Positions 1 to 10,100 of a stretch of DNA of 25,474 nucleotides are shown piece by piece. Source of the DNA: CAYONP01 sp964405335 (GTDB lineage: Bacteria; Armatimonadota; UBA10988); assembly GCA_964405335.1 (NCBI GenBank), contig CAYONP010000086.1:1-25474 (forward strand), in the 5' to 3' direction. Made by a program: the position numbers and the translations under genes. The notes under the pieces were generated by a model. That model worked only from the letters and a program-made list of their open reading frames with translations. It had not been told where the DNA came from and searched no databases. Every line of letters begins with the position of its first letter. Within the stretch, counting starts at the first letter, position 1.

Positions 1-98
1 CTCGACCGCTCCTCGCGAGGGACCGTGTTCCAGCGCGCGTGAGCGGCCGGGCGCCGCCGCGCGTCAACCGCCGCGCAACATCCATCCGAGATTCGCGT

Positions 99-128
99 TT
101 GACACCACCGACGCGTGGGGACGATGCT
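99..128 (+). promoter_or_regulatory. possible promoter upstream of the first gene
   Basis: An exact TTGACA hexamer (99-104) is followed 18 nt later by GATGCT (123-128), which matches the -10 consensus at only three positions. It lies about 150 nt upstream of the likely start of the first gene. The rest of positions 1-279 shows no recognisable gene or repeat. The -35 match is notable in such GC-rich DNA, but the -10 is poor. Confidence 0.25.
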
Positions 129-279
129 GGTGATCCCGGCGGCACGGCGGCCGGGCAAGGGGGCGTGCGATGCGTGGGAGTGGGGTAGCGGGGTGTGTTA
201 CTAGCGGCGATCTCGAGTGAACTGGACGGCCGGACGAGACTATTCGGCGCGCCGCGGACGACCCGGCGCCGAAGCGACC

Positions 280-1176
280 ATGATACCGGTATGCCGGCGC
301 TGCAGTCCGGCTGCCATGGTCTGCTGGGCGCTGGCATTCTCCGCCGCGCCGGCCGGCGGCGAACTGGTGCTGACCTGCCGCGTCGAACGCGTCGAGGTGC
401 TCGAAGGCCTGTCCATCGTGTTGCCGCTGAGGTTGTCCAACCTCTCCGCGGTGGCCCTCCGCGCGGTCGAGCCGTCGCCGTACCTGAACTCGCTTAGCGT
501 GCGGGTCGTCGACGCCGAGGGCCAGGAGCTTCCGGGCGTGTCGGTGATCTACAGCCCGATCATCCTGAACACACAACCACAGGTCATCGTGCTGGCCCCG
601 GGCGAGGGCGCTGACGTCGATCTGTGGCTCGGAGCCTTCGGTCGCTCATCGCTGGTCCGGGGCGAGTACTCGGTGACCGTGACCTACCGATGCGCAGCGT
701 ACGACGGATGGGACATCAGTCCGCAGATCCGTGACCGCGCCGGCGCCAGCGAGCCGGTGGCGGTCACCGTCAACGAGCCGACGAGCGAGCTCGACCGCGC
801 TGCTGCGGCGATGTTGGCTGGCCGGCCGCGGCTTGCGCCGGCGCCGCTCGACGAGCTGGTCAACCGGCACGAGGCGCATCTGCGGGCGGTAGTCGAGCGG
901 TACCCGGAGAGTGCCTACGCTGTAGAGGCCTGCTTCCGCGCGGCGCGATTGCTCTACCACGAGGGCGAGCCCGGCCGAGCGCTGGCCTGGATCGAGCGCC
1001 TACGCCGAATGGACCCTGACTTTGACCCGGCGGAGGAGCTGGCCTGGATTCGGATCGACTGCCTCCTCGCGCTTGGTCGTCGGGCAGAGGTCGAGCCGTT
1101 GCTCCGGAGCGTTAAGACGCGCCGCTCATTCGCGGACTGGTGGCTAGCGCGGATCGAGGGCGGCGACGAGCCATAG
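280..1176 (+). CDS. secreted hypothetical protein, beta-rich N-half and helical repeat C-half
   Basis: I do not recognise a named family. From ATG 280 the product is 298 residues. It begins with a short Arg-containing n-region, a hydrophobic stretch (about residues 13-21) and an Ala/Gly-rich end, consistent with a signal peptide cut near residue 25-27. Residues about 28-160 are rich in alternating hydrophobics (LVLTCRVERVEV, YSVTVTYRC), like an Ig-like or beta-sandwich domain. Residues about 190-285 are helical with TPR-like spacing (ERYPESAYAVEACFRAARLL, GEPGRALAWIERL), resembling tetratricopeptide or BamD-type repeats. An in-frame start at 217 would add 21 residues without signal-peptide character, so ATG 280 is preferred. 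It lies just upstream of the gspE-like gene on the same strand and may be co-transcribed. Exported location is inferred; function is unknown. Confidence 0.7.
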   Translation: MIPVCRRCSPAAMVCWALAFSAAPAGGELVLTCRVERVEVLEGLSIVLPLRLSNLSAVALRAVEPSPYLNSLSVRVVDAEGQELPGVSVIYSPIILNTQPQVIVLAPGEGADVDLWLGAFGRSSLVRGEYSVTVTYRCAAYDGWDISPQIRDRAGASEPVAVTVNEPTSELDRAAAAMLAGRPRLAPAPLDELVNRHEAHLRAVVERYPESAYAVEACFRAARLLYHEGEPGRALAWIERLRRMDPDFDPAEELAWIRIDCLLALGRRAEVEPLLRSVKTRRSFADWWLARIEGGDEP

Positions 1177-1227
1177 CCGGTTGAACCGCCACCCCTACCA
1201 CGGCGTTCAATGGGTGAGGAGCCGCGC

Positions 1228-2982
<1,755 letters not shown>

Positions 2983-3011
2983 CCGACGCGCCGTGGCCCG
3001 GAGGAGCAGTG

Positions 3012-3794
3012 ATGCCATTCCGTTTTCGTCAGAAGTTCTGGCCGGTCGTGCCCGGGCTGGCCGTCGCCGGCTTTGCCCTGGCCGCGATTGTGCTGCCGGT
3101 CGGCAGCGACGGCCTCGGGGTGCGTGTCGGCAACGAGCCGGGGCTGGTTCCGGCCAGCGCGCGCTGGGCGCGCGACATCCACGACGGCTACTGGCGCGAC
3201 CGCGCCGCCGTGGCCGACTTGACCGGCGGGATCAGCTTCCGCACACCGCTCTCGAGCGACCGGCGGCGGGCGCTCGAGCTCTGCTGGCTCGGCCAGGCGC
3301 GCGAGGCGGTGGCGCTGTACCAGCAGATCGGCGTCCTGCTCGATGTCGATCGCGAGGCGCTCTATCACCTCAACGCGCGGCTGATCTGCGACGCCGACTA
3401 CGACCTGTGCGAGTGGTATGCCCGCGAGGCCGACCGCCTGCTCGGCGGCGCGTCGTTGCGCAACAACGTCGCCTGGCACTACACGCAGACCGGCATCCGG
3501 CAGCAGCAGTGCCTCGACCTCGCGCTCTCCAGCGTGGCCGACAGCCGCAGCGCTTGCAATGTCGACACCCTGGCCTGGGCCTACCTCAACGCCGGCGACC
3601 GGGCGCGGGCCCGCAAGGTGGCGCTCGAGACTCTCGAGATCAACGAGCCCTACCTGAGCGACCTGTCGCTCGAGCAGCAGCAACTGGCGAAGGACTCGAG
3701 CCGTCGCCTGCTCGCCCGGCTCGACGGGCCGGCGCAGCAGGAAGTGACCGTCTTCGAGTCGGGCCCGGCGCAGTACTCGATCACCATCCGCTGA
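3012..3794 (+). CDS. membrane-anchored TPR-like protein between gspE and gspF
   Basis: A 260-residue protein of no named family. GAGGAG lies 5 nt before ATG 3012; a GTG at 3009 is the alternative. Residues about 10-30 (PVVPGLAVAGFALAAIVLPV) form one hydrophobic segment, either an N-terminal anchor or an uncleaved signal. The remainder is mostly helical with tetratricopeptide-like patterns (ALELCWLGQAREAVALYQQI, LAWAYLNAGDRARARKVALE), and one repeat region carries several Cys residues. It starts 29 nt after the GspE stop and precedes gspF, so it probably belongs to the same secretion or pilus locus, perhaps as an assembly or scaffold protein on the periplasmic face. That role is inferred only from position and fold. 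Confidence 0.8.
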   Translation: MPFRFRQKFWPVVPGLAVAGFALAAIVLPVGSDGLGVRVGNEPGLVPASARWARDIHDGYWRDRAAVADLTGGISFRTPLSSDRRRALELCWLGQAREAVALYQQIGVLLDVDREALYHLNARLICDADYDLCEWYAREADRLLGGASLRNNVAWHYTQTGIRQQQCLDLALSSVADSRSACNVDTLAWAYLNAGDRARARKVALETLEINEPYLSDLSLEQQQLAKDSSRRLLARLDGPAQQEVTVFESGPAQYSITIR

Positions 3795-3840
3795 GCGCCG
3801 GGAGCGAACGCAACCGGTTGGCCCGGCGTCGGATGTAACC

Positions 3841-3867
3841 GGCGGCGAGGCGTGCTGCCTCGCCGCC
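3841..3867 (+). terminator. strong GC hairpin between the TPR gene and gspF
   Basis: An 11-bp perfect stem (GGCGGCGAGGC with GCCTCGCCGCC) closes a 5-nt loop, followed by TTGCTAT. It lies 46 nt after the TPR gene stop and 19 nt before the likely gspF start. The U-tract is weak, so it may act as an attenuator or partial terminator, or lower expression of gspF relative to gspE. Confidence 0.55.
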
Positions 3868-3886
3868 TTGCTATGTGAGGGCGGCG

Positions 3887-5113
3887 TTGGCGGTCTATAG
3901 TTACCTGGCCCTGGATGCACGTGGCGCCGAGAAGTCGGGCAGCGTCGAGGCGACCGACCAGAAGGCGGCGCTCGACGCGGTGCGACAGCTCGGCCTGCAC
4001 CCGATGTCCGTCGAGCCACGGAGCGGGCCCGCGGTCGAGCGCCGCGCCGCCGCCGGCGGTGCGCGGCGGCGCGGCCGGCGGGTCAAGCTGGCCGATCTGA
4101 CGCTGTTCACCCGCCAGCTCTCGAACCTGGTGCGCGGCGGGCTGGCCATGATGCAAACCCTCGACGCGCTGCAGGACAACACCGAGAACGCCCGCCTGCA
4201 TGACGTGCTCGGCGACATCAAAGCCCAGGTCTCGGGCGGCTCCAGCCTGCACGAAGCGATGTCGAACCACGCCCGCGTCTTCCCGCCGCTCTACCTCAGC
4301 CTGGTCTTCGCCGGTGAGTCGTCGGGCGAGCTGGCCGAGGTGCTCAACCGCCTGGCCGACTTCATGGAGCAGGACCTGGAGCGCCGGGCGCAGATCCGCG
4401 CCGCCTTGATGTACCCGGCCCTGCTGGCCATTGTCGGCACGGGTATCGTTTTTGCTCTGGTCACCTTCCTGATCCCCCGGTTCAAGGTGTTGTTCGACGA
4501 GTTCGAGCGCGCGCTGCCGGTTTCGACCCAGGTGGTTCTCGCCGTCTCGAACTTCCTCAGCCACTGGTGGCTGGCCATGCTCGGCGGCGCCATCCTGCTC
4601 CGGCTGGTGCACCGGCAGTGGATTGGCACGCCGGCCGGACGACTGGTCTGGGACCGCTGGCGGCTGCACTGGCCGCTGTTCGGCAAGCTGCACCACCGCG
4701 CGGCGACGGCGCGGCTGGCGCGCACGCTGGCCACCCTGCTCCGCGGCGGAGTCAACATCCTCGACGCGCTGGAGATCCTCGAGGGCGTGGTCGACAACGC
4801 CTGCCTGGCTGCCGCGCTGCGCGATATTCGCGGCGGCGTGCGCGAGGGTGAGAGCCTGGGCCTGCGCGCCCGTGAATCGGGCGCCTTCCCCGGCCTGCTC
4901 TGCCAGATGATGCTGGTCGGCGAAGAGACCGGCGACATGGAGTCGGCGCTGACCACCGTCGCCGACGCGTTCGACGTCGAGGTAACCAACTCGCTCAAGG
5001 GCCTGGTGGCGTTGATCGAGCCGGTGATCATCCTGGTCATGGGCGGCATCGTGGCCGTGGTCGTGATTTCGATGCTGCTGCCGATCTTCCAGCTCAACGA
5101 GGGGATCATGTAG
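3887..5113 (+). CDS. gspF: GspF/PilC-type inner-membrane platform protein
   Basis: Polytopic inner-membrane protein that couples the GspE/PilB motor to pseudopilus or pilus assembly. The N-terminus (AVYSYLALDARGAEKSG) is the standard GspF/PilC opening. Two T2SSF domains follow, each starting with a helical bundle (FTRQLSNLVRGGLAMMQTLDAL and ARTLATLLRGGVNILDALEIL). Membrane segments appear near LLAIVGTGIVFALVTFLIP, in the middle (WLAMLGGAILL), and at the C-terminus (IILVMGGIVAVVVISMLLPIF). The end, LPIFQLNEGIM, is typical. TTG 3887 is preferred: GAGG lies 6 nt upstream and the product begins at the conserved N-terminus. An in-frame GTG at 3875 has no ribosome site. Length is about 408 residues, as expected. 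GspF and PilC cannot be told apart here. Confidence 0.92.
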   Translation: MAVYSYLALDARGAEKSGSVEATDQKAALDAVRQLGLHPMSVEPRSGPAVERRAAAGGARRRGRRVKLADLTLFTRQLSNLVRGGLAMMQTLDALQDNTENARLHDVLGDIKAQVSGGSSLHEAMSNHARVFPPLYLSLVFAGESSGELAEVLNRLADFMEQDLERRAQIRAALMYPALLAIVGTGIVFALVTFLIPRFKVLFDEFERALPVSTQVVLAVSNFLSHWWLAMLGGAILLRLVHRQWIGTPAGRLVWDRWRLHWPLFGKLHHRAATARLARTLATLLRGGVNILDALEILEGVVDNACLAAALRDIRGGVREGESLGLRARESGAFPGLLCQMMLVGEETGDMESALTTVADAFDVEVTNSLKGLVALIEPVIILVMGGIVAVVVISMLLPIFQLNEGIM

Positions 5114-5121
5114 GGTCGGCC

Positions 5122-5551
5122 GGCGCACCGGGTCGGCGCATTGCGATGCGCCATCACAGGCGCAACACGACGACAGATGTAGGGGTGCATGGCAATGCGC
5201 CCGCGGACGGGGTGGTCAGCCTGACGGTGCACGGTTCGGCCGTCGTCGTGGCGGCGCACCGGGTCGGCGCATTGCGATGCGCCGCTACAGTCACAGCACG
5301 CCGACAGATGTAGGGGTGCATGGCAATGCGCCCGCGGATAGGGTGGTCAGCCTGACGGTGCACGGTTCGGCCGTCGTCGTGGCGGCGCACCGGGTCGGCG
5401 CATTGCGATGCGCCGCTACAGTCACAGCACGCCGACAGATGTAGGGGTGCATGGCAATGCGCCCGCGGATAGGGTGGTCAGCCTGACGGTGCACGGTTCG
5501 GCCGTCGTCGTGGCGGCGCACCGGGTCGGCGCATTGCGATGCGCCGCTACA
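5122..5551. repeat. 131-bp tandem repeat array of paired REP-like hairpins
   Basis: The phrase GGCGCACCGGGTCGGCGCAT recurs at 5122, 5253, 5384 and 5515, an exact period of 131 bp, giving three full units plus a 37-bp partial. Each unit holds two hairpins in opposite orientation. On the + strand, GTAG is followed by the stem GGGTGCAT/ATGCGCCC with loop GGCA (first copy stem 5183-5202). On the - strand, GTAG is followed by the stem GGCGCAT/ATGCGCC with loop CGCA. A GTAG tetranucleotide before an imperfect hairpin, in head-to-head pairs, is the layout of REP/BIME elements mobilised by RAYT (TnpA_REP) transposases. Units 2 and 3 are almost identical and unit 1 is slightly diverged. This array fills most of the gene-free gap between gspF and the sulfatase. 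No transposase gene is in the window. Confidence 0.9.
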
Positions 5552-5578
5552 TGTGTCGTGCTTGGGCAGGTGGGCGGA

Positions 5579-6886
5579 CTACCCCGCTTCGGGCCACCAC
5601 TGCTGCCCCCTCATGCTAGCCGCGTAGTTCTTGGCCGGCGCGTCGACGCGGCCGTCGGCCAGGAACGGATCGCCGGTCTCCTCCATCCAGTCGTCGAGGA
5701 TGGCTCGCAGGTCGCGCAGCGTGGTCTCGAGGGTCGCGTCGCCCGCCAGGTTGCTCAGCTCGTGTGGATCCTCGTGCAGGTCATACAGCTCCTCGGCCGG
5801 CCGCTCGGCCAGGTAGCTGTTGGCCAGCGCGCGGGCGGTGCCGCAGCGGCTGGGGCAGAGGTCCATCGGCAGCGTCAAGCGCGGGCCCGGTTGCAGGTTG
5901 CGAAGGTACTTCCAGCGCTCGGTGCGCACGCAGCGCATCGGGTCGTAGTCGTCGTGCCAGCTCTTCTCCGCGAAGAGCCACTGCCGATGCGCTCCGCCCG
6001 CGCCGCGGAGCTGCTCGCCGAAGCTGCGGCCGTCGAGGTTGCCGGGTGGCTCGATGCCAGCCGCCTCGAGCAGCGTGGGGCAAAGGTCGACGTTGCTGAT
6101 CATCGCGTCACAGCGCCGGCCGGCCGGCACGACACCCGGCTGGCGGACGATGAGCGCCGTGGCGAGGCCACTATCATAGAGCGTCGACTTGCAGCGCGGG
6201 AACGGGATGCCGTGGTCGACGGTGAAGACGAACAGCGTCCGCTCCGACAGCCCGGCGCGGTCGATCGCCTCGACGACCCGACCGACAGCCTGGTCAATCA
6301 GCCGGACGTGGCGGTAGAGCCCGCAGAGGTCCTGGCGCACCTCGTCGCAATCGGGCCAGAACGGCGGCACCATCACGTCGCTCGGCGCCACCGAGCCGTC
6401 GTCGTCATCCCACACCCGGTGCGCCTCGAAGGTGTTGATCTCCAGGTAGAACGGGTCGCGCAGCGCGCGCTCGGCGAGCAGCTCCTCGACGGCGGTGGCG
6501 ATGCCGGCGGCGCGGCCGCCGCAGCGTGGCTGCAGCCGGAAGCCGAGGCGCTCGGTCTCGCTCGGCGTGACGATGTGCTGGAACCCGCACAGGGCGGTGT
6601 CGTAGCCGTCGTCGGCCAACCTGCGGCTGAGGGTCGTCTCGCCGGCGGGCAGGTTCCAGCCCTGGTTGACCAGGCCGATCAGCCCGTTGACGTGCGGGTA
6701 CCGCCCCGTCTGGATGCTGCCCCGCGACGGGCTGCACAACGGCGTGGTGCAGAAGTTGCGACTGAACGTGGTGCCCTCGGCGGCCAGTCGGTCGAGGTTC
6801 GGCGTCGGCACGCTGGTGTCGCCGTACGGCCCGAACGCCCGGCCGGCGTCGTGGCAGGTCCAGAGGATGAGGTTCGGGCGATCCAT
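5579..6886 (-). CDS. S1-family sulfatase, heparan N-sulfatase-like
   Basis: Formylglycine-dependent sulfatase of the alkaline-phosphatase superfamily, hydrolysing sulfate esters or sulfamates on sugars. From the ATG at 6886 (GGAG about 10 nt upstream) it is 435 residues. The signature LCSPSRGSIQTG places the Cys to be converted to formylglycine at C51 with R55. The N-terminus RPNLILWTCHDAGR carries an HD pair where many sulfatases have DD for calcium binding. Further conserved parts are TPNLDRLAAEG, FVFTVDHG (second metal/active-site segment) and a C-terminal ELYDLHEDPHELSNLA. The opening and the NGLIGLVNQGW region resemble the SGSH (N-sulfoglucosamine sulfohydrolase) branch. There is no convincing signal peptide, so a cytoplasmic location or a missed start near the assembly gap is possible. 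No sulfatase-maturation enzyme is in view. Substrate is not assignable. Confidence 0.92.
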   Translation of the reverse strand: MDRPNLILWTCHDAGRAFGPYGDTSVPTPNLDRLAAEGTTFSRNFCTTPLCSPSRGSIQTGRYPHVNGLIGLVNQGWNLPAGETTLSRRLADDGYDTALCGFQHIVTPSETERLGFRLQPRCGGRAAGIATAVEELLAERALRDPFYLEINTFEAHRVWDDDDGSVAPSDVMVPPFWPDCDEVRQDLCGLYRHVRLIDQAVGRVVEAIDRAGLSERTLFVFTVDHGIPFPRCKSTLYDSGLATALIVRQPGVVPAGRRCDAMISNVDLCPTLLEAAGIEPPGNLDGRSFGEQLRGAGGAHRQWLFAEKSWHDDYDPMRCVRTERWKYLRNLQPGPRLTLPMDLCPSRCGTARALANSYLAERPAEELYDLHEDPHELSNLAGDATLETTLRDLRAILDDWMEETGDPFLADGRVDAPAKNYAASMRGQQWWPEAG

Positions 6887-7170
6887 GGCGGCGGGCTCCG
6901 GCGTTGGGCCGTTGTCCGCGATCGTCGCGGATCCTGCCGTCGGCCTCCTCGATCTCGAAGGCATCGAGGCCGACGANNNNNNNNNNCCCCGGGGAGGCGG
7001 TGCGGGCGACCCCGGGCGGCGGCCTCCGGGGTGGGGCCGGGGTCCGCGATGGGCGGGGATCCGGCCGGGGGCCCGCGCCGCGCGCCACTACGATGGGCAG
7101 CCGCGCCGCGCCCTGACCCGCCGCGGGAAGGGGGTCGGGGGGTTAGGTTCCGCGGGTTCCGCCACAGCCG
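6887..7170. other. gene-free stretch with a 10-N assembly gap
   Basis: This segment separates the sulfatase start from the end of the large PL26-like gene. Positions 6977-6986 are Ns. Just before the gap is a long hairpin (TCGGCCTC near 6942 with GAGGCCGA ending near 6975) and another, TCCGCGA/TCGCGGA with loop TCG, near 6916-6932. After the gap the DNA is an extreme run of C/G blocks (CCCCGGGG, GGGGCCGGGG), ending in a purine-rich GGGAAGGGGGTCGGGGGG. No coding capacity is convincing. The Ns may hide missing sequence of unknown length. Confidence 0.85.
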
Positions 7171-10100
7171 CTACGGCGCCGGTGCCGCGAGGATCCCCGC
7201 CGCCCGCACGCGGTCGAGCCCGAAGATGGTCTGCCGCGCCGCCATGCTGAAGCTCTTGCCGTTGCCGCTGAACGGCGAGTCGAAGATCCCGGCGGCCATG
7301 TCGCGCCAGAAGTCGAGGTACTGCGCCTCGCCGGTCTGCTCCCAAGCGAAGGCGATGAGCTCGGCGTTGAGCATCGACAGCGAGCCGCGCTGCCCCGTGT
7401 CGCGGTACTTCGCGCAGTTGCTGATGTAGCGGAAGCCCCTGCCGGGGCACCAGCTCTCGTGCATCAGCCAGTCGGCGCCGCGGACCAGCATTCGCTCGAC
7501 CTCGGGCCGCGGCTCGGGCTCGACATCGAGGTAGCGCAACAGACCGCAGCTGAGGATGCCGACGGCGAAGGCCTTACCGCCGAGCACCTCTTCGCCGTCG
7601 GTCTCGCTCAACGGCGGGCGGTGGAGCCAGCCGCCGGTGACCGGGTCCTGCCGCTCGAGGCAGCGCTCGACCATCAGCCGCGCGGCGTTCAGGTAGAACG
7701 GATCGCCGCTGACGCGCCAGGCGGCGACCATGTTGATCAGCGGCCAGCCGCCCGAGCGCTCGATGCCGAAGTCGAACGACCGGGTGAGCATCCGCGCCTG
7801 GTTGTCGCTCACCCGCGCGGCCACGTCACGCAGCCAGCCGTCGCCGGTCAGCGCGGCATAGAGCCAGTTGCCCTCCTGGTAGATGTGCCCCTGGCGGTCG
7901 ATGGCCCCGTTCATGAACCCGCGGCCGAACTGCTCGACGTAGCCGGCAACCTCGGGCGGGAAGCGCGGATCCTCGGGCGCCAGGTCGCTGCCGACATGAT
8001 TGAAGCTGTGCGTCCAGACCAGCCCGTTCATCGGCTCGGTGAAGCCGCCGTGCAGCGTGTCGACGGTGGTCTGGTGGCGGGCCATCTCGAGCCCCCGCTC
8101 GAAGAGCCGCCGGTCGCCGCTGCGCAGCCAGTGCAGCGCCATCACCTGGCTCAGGTCATACTCGCTGTTGCCATAGTTGAACACTCGTTCGCCGAACCAG
8201 TCGCCCCAGTGCATCCAGCCATAGGTCCGGCGCTGGGCGCGGTCGGCCTCGAGCCGCTCAAAGCCGGCGGCAAACGCCGCTTCGTAGCTCTCCCACCCAT
8301 CGCCCGGCAGCGACAGGTCGCGGCCGTAGACGCCGGCGCCGACCAGATACTCGGGCGGCGCCTGGGGTAGCAGTGGCCGGTTGCACCAGTCGGCCAGCGC
8401 CGCCGGCGAGGGGCCTGCGCCGGGCCGGTCGTAGCGCACGGTGACCCGGTGCTGCGTCGCCTGGCCGGCGCGCAAGTGGTAGTTGCCCTCGCGGCACCAC
8501 GAATAGAGGATGTGCCACTGCTCGCGGCTCGCGACGTCGAGGTACTGGTCGGCGGGCAGGGCCGGCAGCAGGCGCACGTGGACGCCGTCGGGCTTGACCG
8601 CGAAGCCCGAGGGATAGGTCTGCCAGAAGTCGTGCAGCACCACCGTCGCCTGCGCGCCGTCGTCAACGGCACGCGCGACACCGATCGCCCGCTCGCCGTC
8701 CTGCACGCCTTCGGCCAGCCGCAGGTCGAAGCGGTTGTCGAAGTCCTGGTGGATCCAGAGCCCGTCGTCGTCGGGGATCGGCTCGGGAGCCAGACCCTCA
8801 AGGCTGCCGCGGAGGCCGCCCGCGGCATCGAGCGGCACGCGCAGCGCCAAGGCGCGCAGGTCGCGGAAGGCCGGCTGCGGCTGGTCGTTGATCACGGTCA
8901 ACGCCACCTCGATCTGCGGTTGGCCGCGCCAGAGCGTCAGGCGCAGACCGTAGCCCCAGGCCCGCACACCGTCGGGCGCGACGAACGAGCCGTGCAGGCG
9001 GACCACCGCCCGGACCGGCCCATTGACCTCGACCAGCAGTGCCTCGGGCGGGCCGAGCGTGTAGAACGCGCCGTCGGGCAGCTCGAGCTTGACGTTGGCT
9101 CCCAACGGCGCGGCGGCGATCCGCTCGCCGTCGTCGATCCGGCCGTCGCCATCGCGGTCGAAGCCGACGCGGCTGAACAGCGCCGGGATCGGCTTGGCCA
9201 GGTCGAACGCCAGCGCATCGGTGCGCAGCCGCCAGGCCTCTTCGCCCTCGGTGACCGTGAGCAGTGGCGCGGCCACCGCGGGCGGCAACGTCTCGAGCAC
9301 GCGCAGACGATAGTCCCGGTCGGAGTCGGCCAGGAAGGCGAGCGTGGCCCACTTCACGCTGCCGTCGGGCCAGCGCGAGAAGAGGTCGGCCTGGAGCGGC
9401 AGCGCCGCGCCGTCGGCCGCCTCGAGCCGCAGGTGCGCCACGTCGGCCAGCACGCCGGCGGCAAACGGCAGGCCGACCTGCGCCGGCCAGGCGGTGCGGG
9501 CCTGCTCCGTCGGCTCGTCGACGCGCAGGGGAATGACCGTCGGCCGCGAACGCGCCAGCCGCGCCGGCCGGGCCGAGACCGCGAACGGCGGCGACTCGAC
9601 CCGCTCGCCCTGCACGGTGGTGACCACGCGCGCCTGGTAGGCTACCCGAGGGTCGAGCCCAACCAGCCAGGCTTGGTGGTTGCGGCCGACGGTCAGGTCG
9701 GGCGGGCCGGCAATCGGCTCGCGACCGCCGGTCAGCTCGACCTGCCCCGTCTCAATCGCCTGCGTGGTGGTCCAGCAGAGCTGCACGCTGCCCGGCTCAA
9801 TCGCGCGGCCGATGAAGTGCTCGAAGCGCAGCGGCGGCGGCTCGATCGGCGTGGTCGAGATGAGCAGCGACTCGATCCGATAGAAGCCCACCTCGCTGCG
9901 GCAATCGAAGCTGAGCACCTCGCCGGCGCGCACCTCGAGCGGCACGGTGAGGCTGAACAGCGCCCGCGCATCGCCCGTCGCGTCGGCCAGGATGGTGCCC
10001 ACCTCGCGCTCGCCCAGCCGGATGCGCAGCTCCTCGATGCCGTCCTGGTCGTCGACCATGCGCAGCGCGACGTAGTAGGTGCCCGCCGCGCCGAAGGCGT

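Noticed and set aside
5154..5521. Open frames encoding repeated peptides on the - strand
   Set aside because: They are translations of the 131-bp hairpin array, overlap one another with shared sequence, and lack ribosome sites.
5122..5551. CRISPR array
   Set aside because: The unit is 131 bp and repeated throughout, with no unique spacers and no cas genes nearby; the structure is paired hairpins.
5408..7429. 673-codon open frame on the + strand crossing the N gap
   Set aside because: It is antisense to the sulfatase and crosses undetermined bases, so the frame is not meaningful.
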